The translations under genes and the position numbers were made by a program. From Planctomycetaceae bacterium (GTDB lineage: Bacteria; Planctomycetota; Planctomycetia; Pirellulales; UBA1268): a stretch of 8,836 nt of DNA. Shown here in pieces: positions 1 through 6,022 of this stretch. Within the stretch, counting starts at the first letter, position 1, and every line of letters starts with the position of its first letter. Under the pieces are notes generated by a model. It was not told the origin of the DNA. It saw nothing but the letters and a program-made list of their open reading frames with translations, and searched no databases. The stretch covers positions 1-8,836 of the forward strand of contig CANGGC010000058.1 of NCBI GenBank assembly GCA_947453125.1, given 5' to 3'.

Positions 1-724
1 CCCCCTGCTTCCAGGCTGCAAACGGATGATCGTGGCACTGGGCACAATCAAGCCGTGCCCCGAGGAACACCCGCGACACCCGGCCGGCGAGTTTGTCGGC
101 ATCGATGACGCCGTTGGCCGCCGCCTGGGTGATGAAGTTCACCGCCGGGGTGTCGGTCCACAGACCACGGGCGGAGACCATCTCGCGCACCGTTGTGTCC
201 CAGGGGCGGTTGGCTCCGATCTGATCGGCAAGCCACGTCGTGAAGCGGTCGCGGCGAAAGACGATGAACTCGCCTTTCTCATCTCCCACCAAGGGCGAGG
301 CCAGACGGCGGGCGAGCGCGTCGGCCGACCGACGGTCGGCAAGGAGCGTCGTCAGTGCCCGATCGACCGCCCCCGGCGCGGTGTCGGCCTCGAACCGGCG
401 GAGCTCCTCGAGTGACGGGATCGTTCCGGCAAGCGCCAGCCACAGCCGGCGGAGGATCGTGAGATTGTCGGCAGCGGTTGCTGCTTCGACCCCATTGGCA
501 CGTCGGCTTTCGGCGAGGAGCCGATCGATCGCCACGACGGTGGCATCGGTCGACAGGGTTGCCCCGGCCGATCGGTCGGTCACCGCCGACGGCGCTTGGG
601 CCCGACGCCGGACAGCCACCGGATCGCGGGCCGCCGCGCCGACGAGGAGGCCGAGCACGACAAGCGCCACGGCCGGAAGTGCCTGCCTGGGCAGTTGAAA
701 TCGGCGGAATCGCTCGTCGGTCAT
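1..724 (-). CDS. DUF1549 (PSCyt2-type) cytochrome-like protein, 3'-truncated by the window edge
   Basis: I translated the reverse strand by hand from the ATG at 724-722. The frame stays open for 241 codons to the left edge, so only the N-terminal part is present. Residues about 14-32 form a hydrophobic signal or anchor segment after a charged N-terminus. From about residue 64 the protein follows the DUF1549 pattern: LRRLWLALAGTIPSLEELRR (91-110), an NRPWD segment (172-176), then FLGARLDCAQCHDHPFAAW near 220-238, which contains a c-type haem-like CxxCH (C227, C230, H231). DUF1549 proteins are very numerous in planctomycetes and usually continue into a DUF1553 domain, often beside a DUF1501 gene. 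They are secreted or envelope proteins, and their biochemistry is poorly defined. An AAGGGAG ribosome site 6 nt upstream supports the start. The family call is firm. Haem binding and the missing C-terminal part are inferred. Confidence 0.9.
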   Translation of the reverse strand, partial: MTDERFRRFQLPRQALPAVALVVLGLLVGAAARDPVAVRRRAQAPSAVTDRSAGATLSTDATVVAIDRLLAESRRANGVEAATAADNLTILRRLWLALAGTIPSLEELRRFEADTAPGAVDRALTTLLADRRSADALARRLASPLVGDEKGEFIVFRRDRFTTWLADQIGANRPWDTTVREMVSARGLWTDTPAVNFITQAAANGVIDADKLAGRVSRVFLGARLDCAQCHDHPFAAWKQG

Positions 725-730
725 GGCACA

Positions 731-737
731 CTCCCTT
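731..737 (-). promoter_or_regulatory. Ribosome binding site of the DUF1549 gene
   Basis: The reverse strand reads AAGGGAG six bases before the ATG at 724-722. This is a good Shine-Dalgarno match and fixes the start of a gene whose other end lies outside the window. Confidence 0.65.
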
Positions 738-857
738 GTCCGATTCTATCCCTTATCGGCCATCCACGCAGCAGGAGATCGGCATCTCAACGCGAATGGG
801 GCCGCGTGCGGACGGGGGCGGTCAGGCTATGCTCTCCCCAGAGGGGCACAATCCGGC

Positions 858-862
858 GGAGG
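858..862 (+). promoter_or_regulatory. Ribosome binding site that decides the start of the membrane-protein gene
   Basis: GGAGG lies six bases before the GTG at 869. The open frame extends upstream to 596, but that part overlaps the opposite-strand DUF1549 gene and encodes an arginine-rich, unstructured stretch. This site makes GTG 869 the preferred start over the upstream ATG codons and over the in-frame GTG at 881. Confidence 0.65.
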
Positions 863-868
863 CGTGAC

Positions 869-2032
869 GTGGCGACGGCAGTGGAAACGAACGTCGCGCC
901 GGCCGAGTTCGGCACACTCCCTCCCTGTCCCTCCCTCTGGCATCATCCGTTCCGTGCGGCTGGATGGCTCGTCACCGTCGGCGTGGGATTGGCGAGCCTC
1001 CTCCTCCTGTTGGCGATCCTGGCGGCGATCCCGATCGTCAACCTCCTCGCCCTGGGAACCATGCTCGAGGCAGAGGGGCGCGTCGTCCGCTCCGGTCGAC
1101 TTCGCGACGGCATCCCATTCGCGGGCGCCCTCCCCCGGCTCGGCGGGATCGTGATCGGCACCTGGCTCTGGCTGCTCGTCATCCGTCTGGTCACGCAGGC
1201 CGCCGCCGACGCCGCCCTTGTCGATTCCGACGGGCCCTCGGCGCGGACCTGGGCCGCGTTCCGCGTCGCCGCGTCTCTCCTCGTCGGCTTCCATCTGATC
1301 GCGGCACTGTTCTCCGGCGGACGCTTCTCCTCCTTCTTCAGGCCAGTGCGGAATGGCCGCCGACTTCTCTGGGCCATCCGCTCAGGCACTGCCTGGAGGA
1401 CCGCCTCGGAGGCCCTCGGGGAGGTCATCGACGCCATCCGGCCAGGGAAGCTCTTCTCCCTAGGCTTGCGCGGATTCCTCGGCGCGTTCCTCTGGCTCCT
1501 CGTCCCCACCATTCTCTTCTCCTCGCTTCGCGACACGACGAAGCCCGGCCAAGTTCTCGTCACGCTCCTCGGCGGCATTCTCCTGGCCATCGTCCTCGCC
1601 TGGGTGCCTTTTCTCCAGGCACGCTTCGCGGCCGAACAGCGTTTCGCCGTGTTCCGCGACCTGGGGGCGGTCCGCGAACTGTGGCGGCGGGCACCGATCG
1701 TGATGCTCCTGGCGCTCGTCATCCTCTACGGGCTCTCGCTCCCCCTCTATCTGTTCAAGATCGTGGCGGCGCCGCGGGATGCCGTCCTCTTCCTGACGCC
1801 GATCTTTATCCTCACGATCTACCCCGCGCGGCTCGCGGTCGGCTGGGCCACCCACCGCGCTCAATCGCGTCCTGCGCGCCGCTGGCTCCTCCTCCGCTGG
1901 CCGGTAACGGCGATTCTCCTGCCGTTGCTGGCGCTCTACGTCTTTCTTCTTTTTTTCACTCCGGCGATCGACGCCTTCGGCCGCCGCACCCTCTTCGATC
2001 ACCACGCGCTCCTGATCCCCACGCCGTTTTGA
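869..2032 (+). CDS. Multi-pass inner-membrane protein of unknown function
   Basis: This is a 387-residue protein starting at GTG 869, chosen for the GGAGG six bases upstream and because the longer frame runs into the neighbouring gene. I do not recognise a named family. By eye there are about eight hydrophobic segments: roughly residues 33-58, 90-110, 130-150, 198-218, 228-252, 275-298, 304-322 and 344-365. The connecting loops are short and Arg-rich. A motif-like stretch, RPGKLFSLGLRGFLGAFLWL (191-210), sits just before and within the fourth segment. An amphipathic, charged loop (about 250-275) follows the fifth. No catalytic motif, nucleotide-binding loop or metal-ligand cluster is evident. 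It is divergent from the DUF1549 gene and convergent with the ExbB/ExbD operon, so neither neighbour implies a shared function. Coding is supported by the consistent hydrophobic pattern. Function is unknown, and a transporter-like or membrane-scaffold role would be guesswork. Confidence 0.85.
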   Translation: MATAVETNVAPAEFGTLPPCPSLWHHPFRAAGWLVTVGVGLASLLLLLAILAAIPIVNLLALGTMLEAEGRVVRSGRLRDGIPFAGALPRLGGIVIGTWLWLLVIRLVTQAAADAALVDSDGPSARTWAAFRVAASLLVGFHLIAALFSGGRFSSFFRPVRNGRRLLWAIRSGTAWRTASEALGEVIDAIRPGKLFSLGLRGFLGAFLWLLVPTILFSSLRDTTKPGQVLVTLLGGILLAIVLAWVPFLQARFAAEQRFAVFRDLGAVRELWRRAPIVMLLALVILYGLSLPLYLFKIVAAPRDAVLFLTPIFILTIYPARLAVGWATHRAQSRPARRWLLLRWPVTAILLPLLALYVFLLFFTPAIDAFGRRTLFDHHALLIPTPF

Positions 2033-2054
2033 GCGACGGCGGGACGAAAGCGTG

Positions 2055-2109
2055 GCCTGCCGTCGACCGGCTAATCACTAGCAGGCAGCGGATAAAGTGC
2101 CGGCCCGAC
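2055..2109. repeat. Two crossing inverted repeats
   Basis: GCCTGC (2055-2060) is the reverse complement of GCAGGC (2081-2086). A second pair, GTCG plus CCGGC (2062-2065 and 2067-2071), matches GCCGG plus CGAC (2099-2103 and 2106-2109) with a small internal loop. The two pairings cross, so in RNA they would form a pseudoknot or two alternative folds. The last bases of the second pair overlap the first hairpin of the array to the right, which adds a third competing fold. The stems are short and this may be chance in GC-rich DNA. Confidence 0.4.
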
Positions 2110-2193
2110 CGCACGAGGCGGTCGCGAGTGCGTAGCACTCGAGAAAACCGGAGGTTTTCCAAGTGGAAAAAGGTCATGGATGACTTTTTCCAC
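2106..2193. repeat. Array of four contiguous hairpins (REP-like or terminator cluster)
   Basis: Hairpin 1 spans 2106-2124 (CGACCGC, 5-nt loop, GCGGTCG). Hairpin 2 spans 2125-2141 (CGAGTGC, loop GTA, GCACTCG). Hairpin 3 spans 2143-2159 (GAAAACC, loop GGA, GGTTTTC). Hairpin 4 spans 2163-2193 (GTGGAAAAA paired with TTTTTCCAC, then one bulged G, then GTCA/TGAC around a TGGA loop). The gaps between them are 0, 1 and 3 bases, so nearly all of the 88 bases can pair. TTTTCC (2155-2160) can also pair with GGAAAA (2165-2170), which would compete with hairpins 3 and 4. Tandem short palindromes between convergent genes resemble REP/BIME-type elements or a terminator cluster. I cannot tell which without counting copies in the genome. 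Confidence 0.75.
2163..2193 (-). terminator. Candidate terminator hairpin of the minus-strand operon
   Basis: The nearest arm of this hairpin lies six bases beyond the stop codon of the zinc-ribbon gene, where a terminator or 3'-end stabilising stem would sit. It has a 9-bp outer stem and a 4-bp inner stem with one bulge. Its T-run is inside the stem rather than after it, so it is not a textbook intrinsic terminator. If only the inner stem forms, the T5 run follows it in both directions, which would suit a weak bidirectional terminator. Confidence 0.35.
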
Positions 2194-2199
2194 GGGCAG

Positions 2200-2475
2200 C
2201 TAGGGGAGGAGTGTCCGCACGAACAGATAGAGGAGCAGCAGGGCGGTGATCAGCACCCACCACGGCCGTCTCGGAGCCGGCATGTCGGCGCCGCCGAGTT
2301 CGTTGCCGCAGCGTGGGCAACGGGGGGCGTCCTCCCAGATCTCGGCCTTGCAAAAGGGGCAGGGGATCGTCGGCTCGTCATCGTCATCGACGGCCGAATC
2401 GCCATCGTCACTCCCGTCGTCGATATTCTCCTCAAACTCGTCATCGGCGTCGAAGTCGTCAGCGTGGCGGGGCAT
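2200..2475 (-). CDS. Small acidic zinc-ribbon protein with a C-terminal membrane helix
   Basis: This is a 91-residue protein in three parts. Residues 1-35 are extremely acidic, with 18 of 35 being Asp or Glu. Residues 39-56 form a zinc ribbon with two CxxC knuckles (C39/C42 and C53/C56; CPFC and CPRC). Residues 72-88 are a hydrophobic helix preceded by RRPWW, so by the positive-inside rule the ribbon should face the cytoplasm and the tail should end just outside. It is the last gene of the operon, 33 bases after the toroid protein's stop, and has no strong ribosome site of its own. Small ribbon-plus-helix proteins are often annotated only as zinc-ribbon domain proteins. The ribbon may bind protein or serve as a structural module. 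There is no evidence for an enzymatic role, and a link to the ExbB/ExbD system rests only on position. Confidence 0.85.
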   Translation of the reverse strand: MPRHADDFDADDEFEENIDDGSDDGDSAVDDDDEPTIPCPFCKAEIWEDAPRCPRCGNELGGADMPAPRRPWWVLITALLLLYLFVRTLLP

Positions 2476-2508
2476 GGCTCGTGCGAGAGGTGATTGTGTG
2501 AGAGAAAG

Positions 2509-4800
2509 TCAGCGACGCTCGCTGTCGGTAGCGCCGTACGTCGGCAGATGCCGGTAGGGGACCTCGAGGGCGAGGAGGTGGAGAGCCGTGACATAGAGCC
2601 GCCCCCCGAATGCCCCCCAGCGGTCGGGAACGGTGCCGAGGGGCTCCCAGCTGCCGGCATTCTCCCCCTCGGTGATCTGCTCGGCCTCGAGCGCCGTGCA
2701 GAGTTGGCCGTACCAGGCGTCCCATTCGGGTCCTCCGGTCTGGACGAGAACTTGCGAGGCGTAATACCAGAGGTAGGCGTCGCGCGTCCGCGCTTGGCGA
2801 GTCCCGTAGGCCGGCTTCATCGCCGCCAGGCTCCCGGCCGCAGCGCGGAGCGGTGGATCGGTGCGGGGGGTGCCGGTATGGAGACGCATCAGCGACCCGA
2901 GCGCCGTCATCGAAGCAGCCGAGAGGTCGGAGGGACGCTGCTCCGGACTGAGCGCGTTGTAAAGATAGTGCCCGAGCTTGTCGGGATTGGCCGACTCGTC
3001 GAGGAGTCGGCGGACGCCGGCGTAGGTTTCGGCCGGCACGGTGAGGCCTGCGAGGGTCCCGGCGCGGAGCGCGACGAGCATCCACCCGCTCACGGAAAGA
3101 TCTGAATCGGCCCGGGGCTGGTAGCGCCATCCGCCCCGCTCGGCTTGTTGGCTCGCCACGATGAACCCGATCGCCTTCTCCGCCGCCGGCCGGAGGAGCG
3201 GATCACCGGTCATGCCGACCGCCTCACAGAGGGCCATCGTGGCGATCCCGTGGCTGTACATCCAGGCGCAGCTGTTCGACACCGGATCGGCGGGGACGAA
3301 GAGATCGCCATCCGCTTTCTGCACCGACAGAAGCCACTCAAGCCCGCGGCGGACAACCTCCCGATGCCGGCCGTCGAAGTGGTCGTAGCCGGCTCCGAGA
3401 AACGTCAGGAGCGCGAGTCCCGTGGCGGCGGTGTCGGACTGGAGGCGGACCGCGCCCCCCACCCCCTTGGGATGATAGGTACCGAGCGTCCAACGCCCAT
3501 CTTCCTCCTGGGCCGCGGCAAGCCACGCGAGGCCACGCTCCACGATTCCGTCGGCCGGCGACTCGCCCCGGATCTCGCGCGACCGCCGCGCGAAGGCTTC
3601 GGCGGTCTCGCGGACTCTCGACTCCGCGGGGAGCGCGAGCGTCCGGGCACGGGGGAGCGGCGTCGCCACGCCCACCGGTCCGCCACGGGTGTCAGCACCG
3701 GTTAGGGGCGTCGAGCGCGGACGGAACGCTGCGCCGACCGGGCCCCCCGAATCCCCCACCGACAACTCCTCTCCGTCCTCCTCCATGACCGGGGCGGCAG
3801 AGCGGCGAGTGCTCACGGAACCTCCTCGCCCCCGGTCGGGGATCCGGCCTGAGGGGCGGAGGCGGGGTGTCGCACCGGCCAAGAGATCGCTCATGTCCGC
3901 GCCGGGCCGGGGCGCCGCCGGGGCCCCGTCACCCTGCTCGGCCGGCGCCGGGCCTTGGGTGGGGAGGTCGATTTTCTCCGCCGCGGCCGCTCCCTCCGCG
4001 ACGGTGTCGGCGACCTCCGTGCGACGCGGCGACCGGGGAAGCGCAGGGGCGGAGTCGGCCTCCGTCGCTGCCCGCGAGAAGCGCCGCGGAGTGAGCGGAG
4101 GCACTGGCTCCGCAGCGATCTCGTCGGCAGCGGGGCTGTCGGCAGCGGCCGCCGCCCGCGACCGCTCTGCCATGATCGCCATGACCGCCGGCGCCGCCGG
4201 GACCGCCGGCGCCGCGATGGCGCTTTGCCGCTCCCTCCGCGGCGTCAACGCTGGCGCTTCGGCGTCGCTGCCGACGACCATGGGCATCGCCTCGGCTGCC
4301 GTCTCCCCCTCCGGCAGGGCGGCGGCGATCCGCTCTGGCTCCTGAAACGCTGCCGGGCTTGGCGACGGAGCCTCGAGGCTCGGGCGATCGATCCGCGTGG
4401 CGACGACGTCGGGTGCTTCCACCCCCTCATCCAAAGGCATGTCGGCCACGGCCCGCTCCCCGTCACGGATCGCCCCCCGGGCCGACGCCGGCGCGGCGGC
4501 GTCGATGGCAATCGGCACGTCGAGCGGGCGCTCGTGCGCGAACGCTTCGCGCGTGGAGGATTCGTCGTGGAGGGGGAAATCGGTCGCCAGTTCCGGGCGG
4601 TAGGAGGGCTCCTTGTCGGGAAACAGTCCGTCGAGGGGGCGGACGTCGATCACGGTCCTTGCCAGCCCCTGCTGGAGGAGCCAATGGAGGAGCAGGCTCG
4701 CCATCACGGCGGCCGCGAGGCGAGCGCGGCTCCGCCAACGGCGGGTCGACGCTTTGGGCAGCAGCGGGGTGTCGATCGGCAACGCCATGGTCGTTCTCAC
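2509..4800 (-). CDS. TonB/TolA-like anchored protein with a C-terminal prenyltransferase/squalene-oxidase alpha-toroid
   Basis: The protein has 763 residues from the GTG at 4800, which overlaps the exbD stop by 4 bp. An ATG four codons in (4788) is an alternative start. A basic N-terminus (KASTRRWRSRAR, 16-27) precedes one membrane helix (about 28-45), so the rest should be periplasmic. That helix contains S35-LLL-H39, the SxxxH spacing of TonB and TolA. Residues about 48-415 are a low-complexity Ala/Pro/Arg/Glu linker. From about 418 the protein has squalene-cyclase-type repeats with QW-like motifs at 422-437, 485-500 and 542-558, a YSHGIATMALCEA segment (515-527) and a conserved-looking end, GGRLYVTALHLLALEVPYR (732-750). 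The cyclase DxDD acid is absent: the matching stretch reads QSDTAAT (454-460). It is therefore probably a binding rather than a cyclising domain. The fold call is firm. A role as the energised partner of the upstream ExbB/ExbD pair is inferred. Confidence 0.9.
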   Translation of the reverse strand: MRTTMALPIDTPLLPKASTRRWRSRARLAAAVMASLLLHWLLQQGLARTVIDVRPLDGLFPDKEPSYRPELATDFPLHDESSTREAFAHERPLDVPIAIDAAAPASARGAIRDGERAVADMPLDEGVEAPDVVATRIDRPSLEAPSPSPAAFQEPERIAAALPEGETAAEAMPMVVGSDAEAPALTPRRERQSAIAAPAVPAAPAVMAIMAERSRAAAAADSPAADEIAAEPVPPLTPRRFSRAATEADSAPALPRSPRRTEVADTVAEGAAAAEKIDLPTQGPAPAEQGDGAPAAPRPGADMSDLLAGATPRLRPSGRIPDRGRGGSVSTRRSAAPVMEEDGEELSVGDSGGPVGAAFRPRSTPLTGADTRGGPVGVATPLPRARTLALPAESRVRETAEAFARRSREIRGESPADGIVERGLAWLAAAQEEDGRWTLGTYHPKGVGGAVRLQSDTAATGLALLTFLGAGYDHFDGRHREVVRRGLEWLLSVQKADGDLFVPADPVSNSCAWMYSHGIATMALCEAVGMTGDPLLRPAAEKAIGFIVASQQAERGGWRYQPRADSDLSVSGWMLVALRAGTLAGLTVPAETYAGVRRLLDESANPDKLGHYLYNALSPEQRPSDLSAASMTALGSLMRLHTGTPRTDPPLRAAAGSLAAMKPAYGTRQARTRDAYLWYYASQVLVQTGGPEWDAWYGQLCTALEAEQITEGENAGSWEPLGTVPDRWGAFGGRLYVTALHLLALEVPYRHLPTYGATDSERR

Positions 4801-5258
4801 GGCTCGCCGGGGGTGTCGTCCGGACCGGCCGCCCGGTCCCCGCTCACATCCGGTGCCGACTGCACGCGGTAATCCTCGATGCCGGCCTGCACACAGGCAT
4901 CCATCACGGCGACGACATGCTTGTGCGCGACGTTCTCGTCGGCCCGCACCGTCACCTTCTGGCGCCCCGGATTGTCGGCCACCGCCTGGCGGAGGAGACC
5001 GACGAGCTCTCCGGCGGCCACCGGCCTGGCGCCGGCGTAGGTGTTGCCGCCGCGGTCGATGTTGATGATGAACTCGCGCGGACGGGTCGTGAGCGGCTTG
5101 GCGGCCGATGCCTGGGGAAGGATGACATCGATCGCTCGATCATCCTCCTCGAGCTTGCTGGCGACGAGGAAAAAGATCATGAGCAGAAAGACGACGTCGA
5201 TCATCGGCGTCAGGTCGAGCCCGCCGCCGAGCCGTCCTTTGTCGATGCGGACACTCAT
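4797..5258 (-). CDS. exbD: ExbD/TolR-family biopolymer transport subunit
   Basis: The protein has 153 residues, close to the family's usual length of about 140. It has a short cytoplasmic N-terminus, a single membrane helix (about 16-34) containing the family signature LDLTPMIDVVFLLMIFFLV (14-32), and a periplasmic domain. D21 corresponds to the conserved membrane Asp that takes part in proton flow in ExbD and TolR. The periplasmic part has the expected pattern up to VTVRADENVAHKHVVAVMDA (102-121), followed by a short disordered tail. In this family ExbD dimers sit in a pentameric ExbB pore and pass proton-motive force to a TonB- or TolA-like partner. The start overlaps the exbB stop as ATGA, and its own stop overlaps the next gene's GTG, indicating translational coupling. 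Several paralogues are usual in planctomycetes, so the symbol is at family level and does not imply iron uptake. Confidence 0.95.
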   Translation of the reverse strand: MSVRIDKGRLGGGLDLTPMIDVVFLLMIFFLVASKLEEDDRAIDVILPQASAAKPLTTRPREFIINIDRGGNTYAGARPVAAGELVGLLRQAVADNPGRQKVTVRADENVAHKHVVAVMDACVQAGIEDYRVQSAPDVSGDRAAGPDDTPGEP

Positions 5259-5965
5259 ACCTTCCCCCCACCCGCGCTTGTGTCGGCCGGCCGGCCGTTC
5301 CCCCCGGACCGGCCGCGCCCTTCGAAGGATTCGATGGCGGGGATGAGGCCAGCTACGACATCGTCGACCCTACGAAAGCCGGCGAGAATCCGCCCCTCGA
5401 GGTAATGGGCGATGATCGCGGCGGGAATAGCGACGCACAGGCCGGCGAAGGTCGTGATCAAAGCGAGATAGATTCCGCTGGCCAGCTCCGCCGCCCGGTT
5501 CGCCCCCGCCTGGAGATTCGCGGTGGTGTAGAAGGCGATGATCATCCCCTGAACCGTGCCGAGGAGCCCGAGGAGCGGCGTGATCGTGACGGCGAGACTG
5601 ATCGGCCGGATGTTCGCATAGAGGCGCGACGCCTCCCGATTCGAGGTCGTCTCGACGGCATGCTCCACCTCGGGGAGCGGCCTGCCGAGCCGGCCGAGCA
5701 TCGCGCGCACGACCGTCGCCAAGACCGAGCGATCAGCATCGCACCACGCCGCCACCTGCCGCGGGTCGAATGGCGACCCATCGGCGATCAAGCGGAGCTT
5801 CATCGCCAGGGCCGCGGGGACGAACCTGCTCCGTCGCAGTGCCACGAGCCGTTCGAGCCCGAACGCCACGACGAGGAACGACATCACCGTGATCGGCCAC
5901 ATGAGCGGGCCGCCGGCGAGGAACAATTCCCACAGGGACTTCAGGTCACCGACGTTGATCGACAT
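5255..5965 (-). CDS. exbB: MotA/TolQ/ExbB-family proton channel subunit
   Basis: The protein has 236 residues with three membrane helices (about 20-38, 121-145 and 163-185) and a large cytoplasmic loop between the first and second, as expected for ExbB/TolQ. The two signature segments are clear: TPLLGLLGTVQGMIIAF (129-145) in helix 2 and ALITTFAGLCVAIPA (168-182) in helix 3, with the pore-lining Thr/Gly residues in place. The C-terminus is a short Gly-rich cytoplasmic tail. The ATG is preceded by GAAGG about eight bases upstream. The gene begins 57 bp after the TPR gene ends and overlaps exbD by four bases. Together with ExbD it should form an inner-membrane motor driven by proton flow. ExbB versus TolQ cannot be decided from the sequence alone, so the symbol is a family label. 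Confidence 0.95.
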   Translation of the reverse strand: MSINVGDLKSLWELFLAGGPLMWPITVMSFLVVAFGLERLVALRRSRFVPAALAMKLRLIADGSPFDPRQVAAWCDADRSVLATVVRAMLGRLGRPLPEVEHAVETTSNREASRLYANIRPISLAVTITPLLGLLGTVQGMIIAFYTTANLQAGANRAAELASGIYLALITTFAGLCVAIPAAIIAHYLEGRILAGFRRVDDVVAGLIPAIESFEGRGRSGGNGRPADTSAGGGKV

Positions 5966-6022
5966 GGCGGGGCCTTCGCAGCGGTGACGGGGGAATGGGT
6001 GCGGACGATGGGCTCGAGAAAC

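Larger units (their letters stand above)
725..868. promoter_or_regulatory. Divergent intergenic region
   Basis: These 144 bases separate two divergently transcribed genes and must hold the start signals for both unless transcription begins inside a gene. I see no convincing -35/-10 pair for a housekeeping sigma factor in either direction. Toward the minus gene there are weak -10-like hexamers (TAGAAT on the reverse strand of 743-748, GATAAG on that of 752-757). Toward the plus gene there is TATGCT at 828-833. A small inverted repeat, CCGAT-N10-ATCGG (740-759), covers the minus-strand candidates and could be an operator, but it is short enough to be chance. Confidence 0.4.
2033..2199. other. 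Structured convergent intergenic region
   Basis: This 167-bp gap lies between the stop of the plus-strand membrane gene and the stop of the minus-strand zinc-ribbon gene. I see no coding sequence in it. Its right half (2106-2193) is a run of four hairpins, and its left half (2055-2109) contains two overlapping inverted repeats. Because both flanking genes end here, the region is the natural place for terminators in both directions. The amount of structure is more than one bidirectional terminator needs, so it could also be a dispersed repeat or a structured RNA. Nothing in the sequence alone settles which. Confidence 0.7.

Noticed and set aside
743..748. TAGAAT as the -10 box of the DUF1549 promoter
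   Set aside because: A start point about seven bases downstream would fall at the ribosome site, and no -35 box lies at 16-18 bases, so it is not claimed as a promoter.
834..846. Small hairpin CCCC-AGA-GGGG upstream of the membrane gene
   Set aside because: A four-base stem is expected by chance in DNA of this composition, and there is no sign that it covers the ribosome site.
943..1722. 259-codon minus-strand open frame
   Set aside because: It is antisense to the membrane-protein gene, whose hydrophobic pattern is the real coding signal.
2106..2193. CRISPR array or integron attC site
   Set aside because: The palindromes differ from one another and have no regular spacers, so this is not CRISPR. 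I do not see the paired core sites that define attC.
964..2493. 509-codon plus-strand open frame
   Set aside because: It overlaps the membrane-protein gene in another frame, crosses the hairpin region and runs into the opposite-strand zinc-ribbon gene. The product is Arg/Pro/His-rich without domains, typical of a shadow frame in GC-rich DNA.
2509..3560. Annotation as squalene-hopene cyclase
   Set aside because: The DxDD acid motif is missing, and the protein is membrane-anchored with a long linker in an ExbB/ExbD operon.
3955..5405. Plus-strand open frames of 305 and 348 codons
   Set aside because: They are antisense to the toroid gene's linker and to exbD. No domain or ribosome site supports them.
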